Part shown: positions 1-8,518 of the stretch, piece by piece
Layout: the number at the start of each line of letters is the position of its first letter
Position numbering within the stretch: the first letter of the stretch is position 1
Assembly: GCA_027065215.1 (NCBI GenBank)
Contig: JAMOOT010000013.1
Location: forward strand, 1-22,559
From: Candidatus Omnitrophota bacterium
Lineage (GTDB): Bacteria; Omnitrophota; Gorgyraeia; S143-82
Length of the DNA stretch: 22,559 bases
Direction: 5' to 3'
Translations under genes and position numbers: made by a program
The notes under the pieces: generated by a model
What the model was told of the DNA's origin: nothing
The model's input: the letters and a program-made list of their open reading frames with translations, nothing else
Database searches by the model: none

Positions 1-930
1 TTCGCCTACCACAAGATTACTCAACTCCGGTATATAGAAATTCCCACTCTCTATCAACTTTATCAGAAAATTCGGCATCCCTGTACTGAACCAATAATCC
101 TTAAACACACATCTATTCTTTACAAACTTCAATATATCAAACGGATTGTATAAACTGTCTCCCAAAAAACTATACCCGTTATACCATTCCTTCACTTCTT
201 CTAAATCTACATTATGCCTCCTTATCTCTTCCCCTAAATACTCCTCTAATTCCTCCTGCGTTATCCCCACTATATTGCCAAAATCAGGATTCAATGAGAT
301 ATCTTCCAAATTATTCAACCCCGAGAATATCCCCGCCTTGCTGAATCGCGTTACACCTGTTAGCAATATAAACTTCAAATATTCATCCAAATCCTTCAAT
401 AACGAATAAAATCCCTTCAAATACTCCCGCACCTCCTTGGCTGTCTCTGGTTCTTCTATGTTATCCAATATCGGCCGATCGTATTCATCTATAAGCACCA
501 CTACCTGACAAGAATATTTCTCGCTTAACTCTCTAATGAGATTCTCAAACAAAATTACTGGATCCTCCCCTTCTAATTTTACCCCTTTCTCCTCCCCTAT
601 ATTCTTTAACCTATTCCCCATCCTCTCCATCAAGCCTGCTTTATTCTTACAATTCGGCATACTCAACAATATCACCGGATACCTCTTTCCCCAATCCCAC
701 CTATTATGTATCCACAATCCCTCAAACAGATTCTTCTCCCCCTCAAACAAATACCTTATCGTGGACAACAACAAACTCTTACCAAACCTGCGCGGACGGG
801 AAAGAAACACTACAGAACTGGTAGTCAATAACTTGTGTATTTCTTTTGTCTTATCTATGTACAAATATCTCTTCTCATCTGTCCGTAACTTCTTAAAATC
901 TTGTATCCCTATCGGCATCAATTTATTCAT
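1..930 (-). CDS. AAA-ATPase-like / PD-(D/E)XK nuclease family protein, 3' end cut by window edge
   Basis: The frame stays open for 310 codons from ATG at 930 to the window edge, so the C-terminus is missing. It begins MNKLMPIGIQDFKKLRTDEK and matches the N-terminal AAA-ATPase-like domain of a family that usually carries a C-terminal PD-(D/E)XK nuclease-like domain. A Walker A-like motif RPRRFGKSLLLST lies near residues 47-59 and a Walker B motif VVVLIDEYDRP near 153-163, with the family motif LLTGVTRFSKAGIFSGLNNL near 199-218. The start has a good ribosome site (AAAGGAGATATT before the ATG). It is separated from rlmN by 224 bases and probably has its own promoter. The nuclease domain is expected from family knowledge and is not visible here. 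Members often occur as many near-identical paralogues per genome; their biological role is unclear. Family assignment is confident, function is not. Confidence 0.85.
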   Translation of the reverse strand, partial: MNKLMPIGIQDFKKLRTDEKRYLYIDKTKEIHKLLTTSSVVFLSRPRRFGKSLLLSTIRYLFEGEKNLFEGLWIHNRWDWGKRYPVILLSMPNCKNKAGLMERMGNRLKNIGEEKGVKLEGEDPVILFENLIRELSEKYSCQVVVLIDEYDRPILDNIEEPETAKEVREYLKGFYSLLKDLDEYLKFILLTGVTRFSKAGIFSGLNNLEDISLNPDFGNIVGITQEELEEYLGEEIRRHNVDLEEVKEWYNGYSFLGDSLYNPFDILKFVKNRCVFKDYWFSTGMPNFLIKLIESGNFYIPELSNLVVGE

Positions 931-960
931 AATATCTCCTTTGCTTCACTATACAATTTT

Positions 961-988
961 ATTCTACCAACACCTTATAACAACTCAA
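961..988 (-). promoter_or_regulatory. Candidate sigma70-like promoter for the ATPase gene
   Basis: On the minus strand TTGAGT (983-988) and TAGAAT (961-966) are separated by 16 bases, about 30 bases upstream of the ATG at 930. TAGAAT matches the -10 consensus at five of six positions; the -35 match is weaker. The surroundings are AT-rich, so chance matches are likely. Confidence 0.35.
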
Positions 989-1064
989 ATGAATATTAAA
1001 TAAATCTAAAAATTACTTTTCCAACATTGCATTCAACCAATTTTTGCGAATATCAACACCGTCC

Positions 1065-1136
1065 CAAAAACTCGAAATCAAACCCAAATAAATCTTAAAT
1101 CTCCAATTCAAATCCACTTAATCTCAATTCTCACAA
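1065..1136. repeat. Low-complexity, degenerate short-repeat intergenic stretch
   Basis: The 224-base gap between rlmN and the ATPase gene (931-1154) holds no convincing gene. Part of it, read on the minus strand, is a run of imperfect copies of an approximately 10-base GATTTGAATT/GGAGATTTAA-like unit, rich in purine-TTT steps. I saw no stable hairpin followed by a T-run that would serve as an rlmN terminator. The repeat character is visible by eye, but unit boundaries are fuzzy. Confidence 0.35.
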
Positions 1137-1154
1137 AAAACTTTATTTCCTATT

Positions 1155-2234
1155 TCAATTACTGGCTATGGGCACAAGTCCTAATTGGCCACAAGCGCCA
1201 GATATATCCAACCCACGAGAAGAGCGAATAGTAACTTTGTTCAATCCTAACTGACGCAATTTTGACATAAAATGAGTACAAGCACTTTTATGCCGCTTTC
1301 TTTCTTTCGAACTCATTCCAACCATATTGTACGGTATAAGGTTTACCTTACAATCCAATCCATATAATATCTTTACTAAAGAACGAACATGGCGATTGGC
1401 ATCATTGATGCCCGGTAACACTACATACTCAAAGGTTATCTGACGGTGGGTAATTCGATAATATCTACGCAAGAGAGGCAAGAGTTTTTTGAGTGGATAA
1501 ATCTTCTCCGCTGGAACCTGGCATTCCCTTTCCTCTGGAATGGGATTATGTAAAGAGATTGCTAAATTAACCTGTATTTGTTCAGAAAGCAACCGCTCGA
1601 TAGATGGTATTATACCCACAGTGGAGATAGTAATTCTTCGCATCCCTATATTTTGACCTTTAGGGTGATTTAACAGCTTAATCGATCGAAGTACCTGCTC
1701 ATAATTATCCAAGGGCTCACCCATACCCATATAAACTACATGGGTAATCGGCCCGTATTTCCTAACAAACAAATAAACTTGTTCTACTATCTCGGCCGCA
1801 GTTAAGTTTCTCTTGAATCCCATTTTTCCGGTATAGCAAAACGAACATCTCCACTTACACCCCACTTGCGAAGAAACACACACGCTTCTACGCCCTCGAT
1901 ACGGCAAATAAACAGTTTCTATTTCATTCCCATCTAAACACGTTAATCTAACTTTTTCTGATCCATCCTTAGACAAAAAGAATTGTGCTCTATTGAATTG
2001 GAAGATAGAAAATTTCCTCAACAAAAAGTCCCTGATATTCTTGGGGATATCAGAAAATTCCATCGGGTCTTTCTCCAATTGGAGGTGAAGCCAGCGAAAG
2101 ATATTATCTCCATAAAACGGCCGCAAGGTCTCTTCCAAACAGGTTTCCTCTAAAAGGGTAGAGAAAATCTCCTCTGGGAGTAATCCCAATAACTCTTTTT
2201 TTATATCCTCTCCACGGATGATTTTTTCACCCAT
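1155..2234 (-). CDS. rlmN: Dual-specificity RNA methyltransferase RlmN
   Basis: Radical SAM enzyme that methylates C2 of adenosine in 23S rRNA (A2503) and in some tRNAs (A37). The 359-residue product carries the cluster motif CKWRCSFC (C126, C130, C133). The two mechanism cysteines are also in place: C119 in SVCVSSQVGC, seven residues before the first cluster cysteine, and C348 in the C-terminal SGACGQL. MGMGEPLDNY, near the middle, is the usual family motif. I prefer the ATG at 2234 (MGEKIIRGED), preceded by a modest GGTG seven bases upstream. A TTG at 2270 would add 12 residues, but its AGGAGA directly abuts the codon. The gene overlaps the end of the batD-batE fusion by 34 bases, so it is the last gene of the Bat operon and probably translationally coupled. 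No terminator hairpin is evident downstream. Confidence 0.95.
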   Translation of the reverse strand: MGEKIIRGEDIKKELLGLLPEEIFSTLLEETCLEETLRPFYGDNIFRWLHLQLEKDPMEFSDIPKNIRDFLLRKFSIFQFNRAQFFLSKDGSEKVRLTCLDGNEIETVYLPYRGRRSVCVSSQVGCKWRCSFCYTGKMGFKRNLTAAEIVEQVYLFVRKYGPITHVVYMGMGEPLDNYEQVLRSIKLLNHPKGQNIGMRRITISTVGIIPSIERLLSEQIQVNLAISLHNPIPEERECQVPAEKIYPLKKLLPLLRRYYRITHRQITFEYVVLPGINDANRHVRSLVKILYGLDCKVNLIPYNMVGMSSKERKRHKSACTHFMSKLRQLGLNKVTIRSSRGLDISGACGQLGLVPIASN

Positions 2235-4705
2235 CCCAATACACCATTTCCTGCCTTGACTTGAATCCAATCTCCTAATCTCTTTACTGCTTTGACTTCT
2301 ACACCAGGATTCAGCATCACCAAACGATTATCTTTTTCAGAAGGGCCTGAATATAATATGGACTTCTTCATCACCAAATAAGTATCTCCATTGAGATAAC
2401 CTACAGAAAATATCAACCAAATGGCAAGAATTATCAATGTAACGGTTCCTAAGGAGACAACAGTAAATTTTCTTACTGGGGTGATATTGGCCATAGAAAA
2501 TATTACCATCAACCAAAATACAACCGCAATTATCCCAGATAACATCTTGGGGGGAAATAAAAACCGTCCATTTAAAAATTGCGATGATTCCCCCACCCCT
2601 AACTTCCTTTGGACTAAATCTATGTTATATTTCAAATCGTCATCCAATGGATTTATCTTAAATGCTTTTAGATAGTAAAGAAGGGCTCGTTCCGGGACTC
2701 CCGCCTTGTAGTAGGCATTGCCAAGGTTATAAAACAATTCAAAACTCTTTACACCTTTAGAAATAAGTTTCTCATATTCTTTTATGGCCCCATGGTAATC
2801 TCCTGCTTGATATAACGAATTCCCTGTCCTAAAACCCACTTCAGGAGTATCTTGCGCCCAGACATAGGAAGAATAAGAGAAAAACACTATGCACACCAAT
2901 AGGATAAGGTTCTTCAACACTTTTTTAATTGTATTCAGGATTTTCATCTTATCCTCTTCTGAAACAGGGAGATTTCCAAACAAAAAGGCATCAACCAATG
3001 AGGAGACATCCGTTAATTCAGGGAAATTTTCACTCAAATGACGGAAAGAATCTGCCTTATCTGGCATCTTTTTAGCCGCTAATTTAAGTACCTTACTTAA
3101 TATCTGGCGCAGCGTCTCATCGTCAGGATTGGCCTGATAGGCAGAAATCAACCTTTCAACTTCTGCCTTCTCTCGACTCTTTATGTGTACACCCATTCCA
3201 ATCGCCATAATCTTTTCTCTAAAAACAAATAACAGGACTAAAAGGGCAATAATAAGATTTGAAGCCCAAAACCAATGCCAATAATTATCATTTTCTACTG
3301 TGAATTTTTCCTTTATGAATCTAATATCCTCACCTACTTTTTTAATTCCCGAGCCTGTATTAGAAGGCACATCCTGCTCACCTGCAGGATAAAATCCCGC
3401 ATCTGAGTTATCTTGTTTGCCAGGCAATACTTCTATCTCCTTCCCAGGGTATTCAATTTCCTTATAAGTTTTTTCTGTTGGGGAGAAAAAGTTAATCTTT
3501 ATCTTTGGAATCTGTAGTTTACCCGACTCGTCAGGAAGCAGTATATATTCAAATGTCTTCTTATAAATTGGTTTGCCATTAACCAATTCCATAGAAGAAC
3601 TGGAAGAACTCTTATATACTCGGGCATTATCTACCTTTATTGGGATCGAATCCAAAACTGACAAAGGCCCGCTACCTTTTACTTCTATCGTAAGAGTAAT
3701 TCCTTGACCTACCTTAACTTTATCTTTATCGACTTTAACATTGAGAGAAAAATCCCCCACCAAACCAGAGAAATCTTTGGGACATCCCTCCTTAGGTAAA
3801 GGCAACACCTGCACATCCCGAGGTGAAATACTCAGGTCAAAACGTTCTTCGGTAGCAAAGAAATCATCATTAAAGAACGAATCCCAAAACGAATCAGAGA
3901 AGAAATCCTTAAAGACATCTCTCATCCTGCTAGCCTTAGCCATTAAGAGACTACCGGGATTAATCATCAACTTACCTGTCTGAGTGGGCACTAACACAAA
4001 CCGCATAACATCAACCGCAACATATCTACGTCCCCCTATAACCACCTCTCTTCTATTCATATCTTCGCCGGGAGGTGCTTCTTCCTGTACAAAACCCTCA
4101 AAAAATGGCTGCTTAGAAAAACCTTTATAAGCGACTCGAGAACGAGTATATATGGTGTAGGTCAAGACCAATGGCTCGCCTAAATAAACCTTATCTTTAT
4201 CGAGGGATATAACTGCAAACGTATCGTCTTGTCCCTCTGGTTCAAGATTCTGTCCTTGATATGGTACATTCCCGCCATATGATTGGCTACCAATAGGAGG
4301 TTGCTTACTCACGCCACAATCTTTAACCGATACGCTTTGTTCGGGGGTAAAATAATTACGACCATTTATTTTTATCTTCAAAGAAGGGATCTTTATCTCT
4401 CCTGTCTTTATCGGCATAACCACAAAATTCAAACGAACAACATTAGTTACCCTTCCATTTCTCACAGTTATCTGCTGAGAAGAGCCTCGACCATATACCC
4501 TGGCCCCGGGAATGGATATTTTTTCCGGCAAACTGTAATTAGTTACATCGCCTGAAATGGTTATAGTATAGACAAAGGAACTTCCTGCACAAACCTCTTT
4601 CTTATCCACCGTAGAACTTACCTGTACACTTGCACATAGAGGGAATCCCATCACCAAAGATAACAAAGATACCAAGATGACCTTACCAATCTTTGTCCAC
4701 ATCAT
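2201..4705 (-). CDS. batD: BatD-BatE fusion protein (aerotolerance / Bat operon)
   Basis: A single 834-residue frame joins two proteins that are usually separate. Residues 1-26 form a Sec signal peptide. Residues about 27-430 are BatD-like beta-rich domains (EVCAGSSFVYTITISG near the start), and a membrane segment lies near 482-496. At 587 the frame continues with MKILNTIKKVLKNLILLVCI, a second signal-peptide-like segment ending VWA|QD near 617. Then come TPR-like repeats (about 618-700), two membrane helices (about 721-739 and 747-768) and a C-terminal SH3-like domain (772-834), which is the layout of BatE. The start is taken at ATG 4705, five bases after AAGGGG; a GTG at 4711 is possible. 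It overlaps the preceding fusion gene by 23 bases and rlmN by 34. The Bat role (stress tolerance or periplasmic complex assembly) is known only loosely in the family. Confidence 0.88.
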   Translation of the reverse strand: MMWTKIGKVILVSLLSLVMGFPLCASVQVSSTVDKKEVCAGSSFVYTITISGDVTNYSLPEKISIPGARVYGRGSSQQITVRNGRVTNVVRLNFVVMPIKTGEIKIPSLKIKINGRNYFTPEQSVSVKDCGVSKQPPIGSQSYGGNVPYQGQNLEPEGQDDTFAVISLDKDKVYLGEPLVLTYTIYTRSRVAYKGFSKQPFFEGFVQEEAPPGEDMNRREVVIGGRRYVAVDVMRFVLVPTQTGKLMINPGSLLMAKASRMRDVFKDFFSDSFWDSFFNDDFFATEERFDLSISPRDVQVLPLPKEGCPKDFSGLVGDFSLNVKVDKDKVKVGQGITLTIEVKGSGPLSVLDSIPIKVDNARVYKSSSSSSMELVNGKPIYKKTFEYILLPDESGKLQIPKIKINFFSPTEKTYKEIEYPGKEIEVLPGKQDNSDAGFYPAGEQDVPSNTGSGIKKVGEDIRFIKEKFTVENDNYWHWFWASNLIIALLVLLFVFREKIMAIGMGVHIKSREKAEVERLISAYQANPDDETLRQILSKVLKLAAKKMPDKADSFRHLSENFPELTDVSSLVDAFLFGNLPVSEEDKMKILNTIKKVLKNLILLVCIVFFSYSSYVWAQDTPEVGFRTGNSLYQAGDYHGAIKEYEKLISKGVKSFELFYNLGNAYYKAGVPERALLYYLKAFKINPLDDDLKYNIDLVQRKLGVGESSQFLNGRFLFPPKMLSGIIAVVFWLMVIFSMANITPVRKFTVVSLGTVTLIILAIWLIFSVGYLNGDTYLVMKKSILYSGPSEKDNRLVMLNPGVEVKAVKRLGDWIQVKAGNGVLGWVKKSSVERI
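2947..2960 (-). promoter_or_regulatory. Internal ribosome binding site and start at the BatD/BatE junction
   Basis: On the minus strand AGAAGAGG (2953-2960) lies five bases before an in-frame ATG whose first base is 2947. The codons that follow encode a good signal peptide (positive N-region, hydrophobic core, VWA cleavage site). Starting here would give a 248-residue stand-alone BatE. Whether ribosomes use it cannot be decided from sequence. Confidence 0.5.
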
Positions 4706-6521
4706 ATTCACCCCTTAATTTCTTTCGCTTGTTGACCTGCGAAGGGCTCAATTCTTCCTCTCGCAAGGCCGACAAAATTGCCTGGATCTCTTTACTCCCC
4801 TGAATATCTTCCCCTTGTCCTTTTAAACTATTTTTACCTGCCTGCTTCATCCTGTTATCTTGATCTTGTTGATTACCCTCCAGTTTTGAATCATTCCTTT
4901 TTTTATTGCCTGCATTGAGTTGTGAATGGCCTGCATCATTGCCCTTGGCATTCTGTTTTTCTTCACTCTCCCCCTGTTTCTTTTCTTGATTAGATAAACT
5001 CTGCTGTTGAGAATTCCGTCTATTCTGACTTTCCTGCCCTCCATTGCCAGATTTCTTCTTCTGTTGACGTTTTCCGCCCTTCTGATTTTCTTGTTGTTTT
5101 CTCGATCTATTCTTCTGCCCTTCAACTTTAAGCCGTTTAAGGGCCAATTCTAAATTATAACGGGCATCTGTGCTGTTCGGATTAAGAATCAAGGCCTGCT
5201 TATAAGCAGAAACTGCCTCTTTTAATCTATTCTCTTTAAGATAGTAATTGCCTAAATTATAGAAGGCCCTCTCGTTTACTGGGGAATCTGATTGGGCTGC
5301 TATATCCAAAAACTTCTCAGCCTCTTTTCCTCCAATGGCCTTAATCGTTCCAAGATTGTAATTTAAATTAGGATCAGCCGGGTATTTTTGTCTCAATTCT
5401 TCAAGCGTCTCAACTACATCCTTCTCTCCTTTTTGATAACGCTTAAGTAACCGATTCACCTTCCAGTCTCTTATCGACCACCCACTCAACAATACAATAG
5501 AAAAGAATAATAGAAAAAACTGACTCATTTTACCCATATTCTTTAAACTGATTGGGAAAAACCACGCAAAAAACAACAGTATTAAGGCCACAGAAAGAGG
5601 GTAAACATAATATTGAGCATATTCAGGCACCATCCCTGCCTCAGTTACACTCCGATGTTCTTTGGAAATCAATCGATACATCTTCTCAATCTGAAGAGAA
5701 CTTGCACTGGCCCGCAAGTACGCTCCACCTGTCATCTGGGCAATTCTTATAAGTAAATCTTCATCCAAATGGGTAAGCACTACATTCCCATCTTTATCTC
5801 TCTTCAACTCTCCATTGGGCAATGGTATTGGCTCTCCTTTCTTACTGCCGATTCCAATACAATATACCTTTATCCCTTCCTTTTTGTATTTCTTAGCCCA
5901 CTTGATCGTCTCATTGCTATAAAAATCCTCACCATCCGTTATCAAGACTACCACTCCCTCTCCCTTATCCTTTTTCAAAAGAGAGTATGCTCTGTCTAAA
6001 GCAGAGGATATGTTGGTCCCAGGCGTAGGAACTGTATCCACACTTACTGCATCAAGAAACCTTTTAAAGGCATAATAGTCTTCGGTTAATGGGCACTGGA
6101 CTAATGACTGTCCCGCAAACACAACCAATGCAACCCTATCTCCTTGAAGATGCTGAAGCAAAGTAGAAATCTCTATCTTCGCCCTGGTTAGCCTACTCGG
6201 TTTAAGGTCCTGTGCCAACATACTATATGAGCAATCCAATGCAAAAACCAAATTTAAGACCTTGCTCTTGACCTTATGGACTCCTATTAATTCCCTGGGC
6301 TGCATCAGCCCAATAGTTAACAACACAAACGCCGTTCCCAATAGCAGGCGTTTTAACACCACTTCAGTTGGAGAAAAGTTTCGCAAAAAGGGGAAAATAA
6401 TATCTCTATCACCCCAATTACTAAACAACAACGCCCGAAATCTATCTCCTATAATCCAAAATAAAATCAATATTAAGATACCTATCAGCCATAAACTATA
6501 TTTCCAGTCTCCCCATTCCAT
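4683..6521 (-). CDS. batB: BatB-BatC fusion: membrane VWA domain plus TPR protein
   Basis: The 612-residue product starts with two membrane helices (about 11-25 and 60-73), followed by a von Willebrand A domain (about 88-290) with an intact metal site: D96-x-S98-x-S100 in DCSYSML, T169, and D196 in ITDGED. Two more helices (about 304-324 and 334-350) are followed by TPR repeats (about 365-465). The tail (470-612) is very rich in K, Q, N, E and S and is predicted disordered. VWA plus helices is BatB; TPR plus polar tail is BatC, so this is a fusion. I choose ATG 6521, six bases after GAGG; a GTG at 6533 overlaps the batA stop as GTGA but lacks a ribosome site. It sits 8 bases after batA. The VWA domain probably works on the outer face of the inner membrane with BatA, by family analogy. 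Confidence 0.9.
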   Translation of the reverse strand: MEWGDWKYSLWLIGILILILFWIIGDRFRALLFSNWGDRDIIFPFLRNFSPTEVVLKRLLLGTAFVLLTIGLMQPRELIGVHKVKSKVLNLVFALDCSYSMLAQDLKPSRLTRAKIEISTLLQHLQGDRVALVVFAGQSLVQCPLTEDYYAFKRFLDAVSVDTVPTPGTNISSALDRAYSLLKKDKGEGVVVLITDGEDFYSNETIKWAKKYKKEGIKVYCIGIGSKKGEPIPLPNGELKRDKDGNVVLTHLDEDLLIRIAQMTGGAYLRASASSLQIEKMYRLISKEHRSVTEAGMVPEYAQYYVYPLSVALILLFFAWFFPISLKNMGKMSQFFLLFFSIVLLSGWSIRDWKVNRLLKRYQKGEKDVVETLEELRQKYPADPNLNYNLGTIKAIGGKEAEKFLDIAAQSDSPVNERAFYNLGNYYLKENRLKEAVSAYKQALILNPNSTDARYNLELALKRLKVEGQKNRSRKQQENQKGGKRQQKKKSGNGGQESQNRRNSQQQSLSNQEKKQGESEEKQNAKGNDAGHSQLNAGNKKRNDSKLEGNQQDQDNRMKQAGKNSLKGQGEDIQGSKEIQAILSALREEELSPSQVNKRKKLRGEYDVDKDW

Positions 6522-6529
6522 ATCTAACC

Positions 6530-7519
6530 TCACTGAGGAATAACCACTAACACCAAATCTTCTAATAACACCACTATGATTAACAAAAACAGACCAAGTT
6601 TCAATAAATTTGGAAACATATCTTTATATATATAAAACCTCTTTTCCTTTATCTTGTGTTTTTCCAAAGAATCAATCTGTTTAAAAACATCTCTCATCCC
6701 TTTCTTATCCCTAACGCGAAAGTATTTCCCTGCAGTAATATCTGCTATTTCCTTCAACAAACCTTCATCTAATTCCGTATGCCCCTGACTAACTCTTTGG
6801 CCAAAGACAGAATTTGGGAGCAAAAATGGCACAACTTCTTGATCTGATCCAACACCTATAGTATAAATCTTTATCCCTAACTTCTTTGCCAGTTTGGCAG
6901 CGGTAATCGGATCAACTTTCCCAGCATTGTTTACACCATCGGTCAATAGAACTATTACCTTGCTCTTACCTGGAACATCCTTTATATGATTTATTGCAGT
7001 AACTATAGCACTGCCTATAGCCGTTCCATCCTCTATCATTCCAACCTGTGAGTCAGATATCAACTTTTTAAGCAATCCTTGATCCGTGGTCAGCGGGCAT
7101 TGGAGAAAGGTCTTAGAAGCAAATAATACCAATCCAATTCGGTCCCCTTCCCTCCCCTCAATAAACCTAATAGCCTCCTCTTTTGCCGCATCTATACGCG
7201 TCTCCCCTCCCATATCCATTGCCAACATACTCCCTGATATGTCTAAGACCAACATTATATCTATAACCTTGGCCTCTACCTCTCTATATCCCTTCCCCCA
7301 TTGAGGCCTTAAAAGGGCCACAGATAAAACTAACAGAGTAGCAAACTTTAACCATCTTAGTACTATTGCTCCCTTATCATCGACCTGCCTTACGATCTTG
7401 GCCCAGAATCCAACTGGCACAAATCCTGCACGGGCAAAGATCTTCCTACGATAGGCCCAATATCCCAAAATCAGCAACCCAATTATTAAGATTAAGCCCC
7501 AAGGGTTAGCAAATCTCAT
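6530..7519 (-). CDS. batA: BatA: membrane-anchored VWA domain protein
   Basis: The 329-residue product has N-terminal helices (about 7-22 and 57-70), a VWA domain (about 85-290) and a C-terminal helix (about 305-327). The metal-ion-dependent adhesion site is complete: D93-I-S95-G-S97, T166 in DGTAIGSA, and D194 in LLTDGVNN. Length and layout match BatA of the Bacteroides aerotolerance operon. GAGGGGGT lies a few bases before the ATG. This is the first gene of the local Bat run (batA, batB-C, batD-E, rlmN). The MoxR-type AAA ATPase and DUF58 protein that normally precede batA are absent; malate dehydrogenase lies upstream instead, across a 117-base gap. Confidence 0.93.
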   Translation of the reverse strand: MRFANPWGLILIIGLLILGYWAYRRKIFARAGFVPVGFWAKIVRQVDDKGAIVLRWLKFATLLVLSVALLRPQWGKGYREVEAKVIDIMLVLDISGSMLAMDMGGETRIDAAKEEAIRFIEGREGDRIGLVLFASKTFLQCPLTTDQGLLKKLISDSQVGMIEDGTAIGSAIVTAINHIKDVPGKSKVIVLLTDGVNNAGKVDPITAAKLAKKLGIKIYTIGVGSDQEVVPFLLPNSVFGQRVSQGHTELDEGLLKEIADITAGKYFRVRDKKGMRDVFKQIDSLEKHKIKEKRFYIYKDMFPNLLKLGLFLLIIVVLLEDLVLVVIPQ

Positions 7520-7540
7520 AAGATTACCCCCTCAAAATTT

Positions 7541-7569
7541 CTTATCTTATTATTATATACCTTTGGCAA
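7541..7569 (-). promoter_or_regulatory. Weak promoter candidate for the bat operon
   Basis: The 117-base gap 7520-7636 is the largest break between mdh and batA. On the minus strand TTGCCA (7564-7569) and GATAAG (7541-7546) are 17 bases apart, and a perfect TATAAT lies at 7552-7557 but lacks a good -35 partner. Either reading would place transcription start just before batA. The evidence is weak. Confidence 0.28.
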
Positions 7570-7636
7570 GGCGTATATGGAGGGAAAAATACATACCACT
7601 AACTAAAGATCAAACCTTAATTTATTTTCTCACCAA

Positions 7637-8518
7637 TCATAACGCTCTTAACTTAGATAAGACTTCTTCTGTCCAAGGTATTTTTATAACTTCATCCCAG
7701 GCCAGATGCCCTAATTTAACCGGAACACCTAAACATTTTCCATTAATTCCATATTCCCCCTCCAATCTCACCGAAAGGGGGAGGACTTCCTTGCTATTTG
7801 TCAAAATACTTCTCACGATTTGATATATCCCTGCCCCTGGGGCAACATAGGCACTTCCATCTCCAAAAGCAGCAACTATTTCTGCCCCTCTATTTATTGT
7901 CCTATCTCTAATAATGTCTTTTTCTTTTTCAGATAATGCAACCTTTACCCCATTGACAGAGATATCATCGACTAACGGCAACATCCCTCTACCATGCTGG
8001 CCAACCACCATCGCTTTAACCGAACTGCGAGATACACCCAAGATCTTACTAACCTGATTGACCATCCGAGAACTATCGAGGTTAACTCCCATCCCCATAA
8101 CCTTATGCCGATCTATTGAAAGGCGTTGATAAACAAAATTAGTTATATAATCTAAAGGATTCGTTACTATTATCCAAGCAGTTGACTCTTTTACAAACTT
8201 TACTGCCTTATCTAATATATCTCCAATTATTTTCTCATTTTCTGTTCGCAAATCCTCACGAGTCATTCCGGGTCGACGAGGAACTCCTGCAGTAATAACT
8301 ACTATATCCGAGTCCTCTATCAAAGAATAATCGTCTCCTCCATCAACCCACCGGTCACTTCCCAATATCGCTAATGCATCATTTATATCCATCGCCTTAC
8401 CCTTAGCCCGACCAGATCCCTTATCAATCAAAACCACATCAGCCAAACCCAATCCAGCAATCCATGTCCCAGCCAAGCCACCTACATTCCCAGCACCAAT
8501 TATCGCAACTTTCGACAT
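7637..8518 (-). CDS. mdh: NAD-dependent malate dehydrogenase
   Basis: Interconverts malate and oxaloacetate with NAD(H) in the cytoplasm. The 293-residue protein has the Rossmann motif GAGNVGG (8-14) and D32 at the end of the second strand, which favours NAD over NADP. The substrate loop RRPGMTREDL has R81/R82 and R87, with arginine (not glutamine) at the position that separates malate from lactate dehydrogenases. N120, D148 in the LDSSR segment, R151 and catalytic H175 in GQHG are all present. It is slightly short because the usual C-terminal helix is trimmed. GGAGG precedes the ATG, and the gene overlaps icd by 19 bases, so the two TCA-cycle enzymes are co-translated. Only the subtype (lactate-dehydrogenase-like MDH) is uncertain. 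Confidence 0.93.
   Translation of the reverse strand: MSKVAIIGAGNVGGLAGTWIAGLGLADVVLIDKGSGRAKGKAMDINDALAILGSDRWVDGGDDYSLIEDSDIVVITAGVPRRPGMTREDLRTENEKIIGDILDKAVKFVKESTAWIIVTNPLDYITNFVYQRLSIDRHKVMGMGVNLDSSRMVNQVSKILGVSRSSVKAMVVGQHGRGMLPLVDDISVNGVKVALSEKEKDIIRDRTINRGAEIVAAFGDGSAYVAPGAGIYQIVRSILTNSKEVLPLSVRLEGEYGINGKCLGVPVKLGHLAWDEVIKIPWTEEVLSKLRAL

Noticed and set aside
1..930. ATPase gene as part of an anti-phage defence system
   Set aside because: No partner nuclease, reverse transcriptase, methylase or phage gene is nearby, and the family is often simply repeated within genomes. Defence is speculation here.
536..1003. Plus-strand open frame of 155 codons
   Set aside because: It is the antisense shadow of the minus-strand ATPase gene, which has Walker A and B motifs and a ribosome site. 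The plus frame has no recognisable domain.
4847..5125. Minus-strand 92-codon frame, rich in R, K and N
   Set aside because: It lies in another frame inside the low-complexity tail of the BatB-BatC fusion and has no ribosome site.
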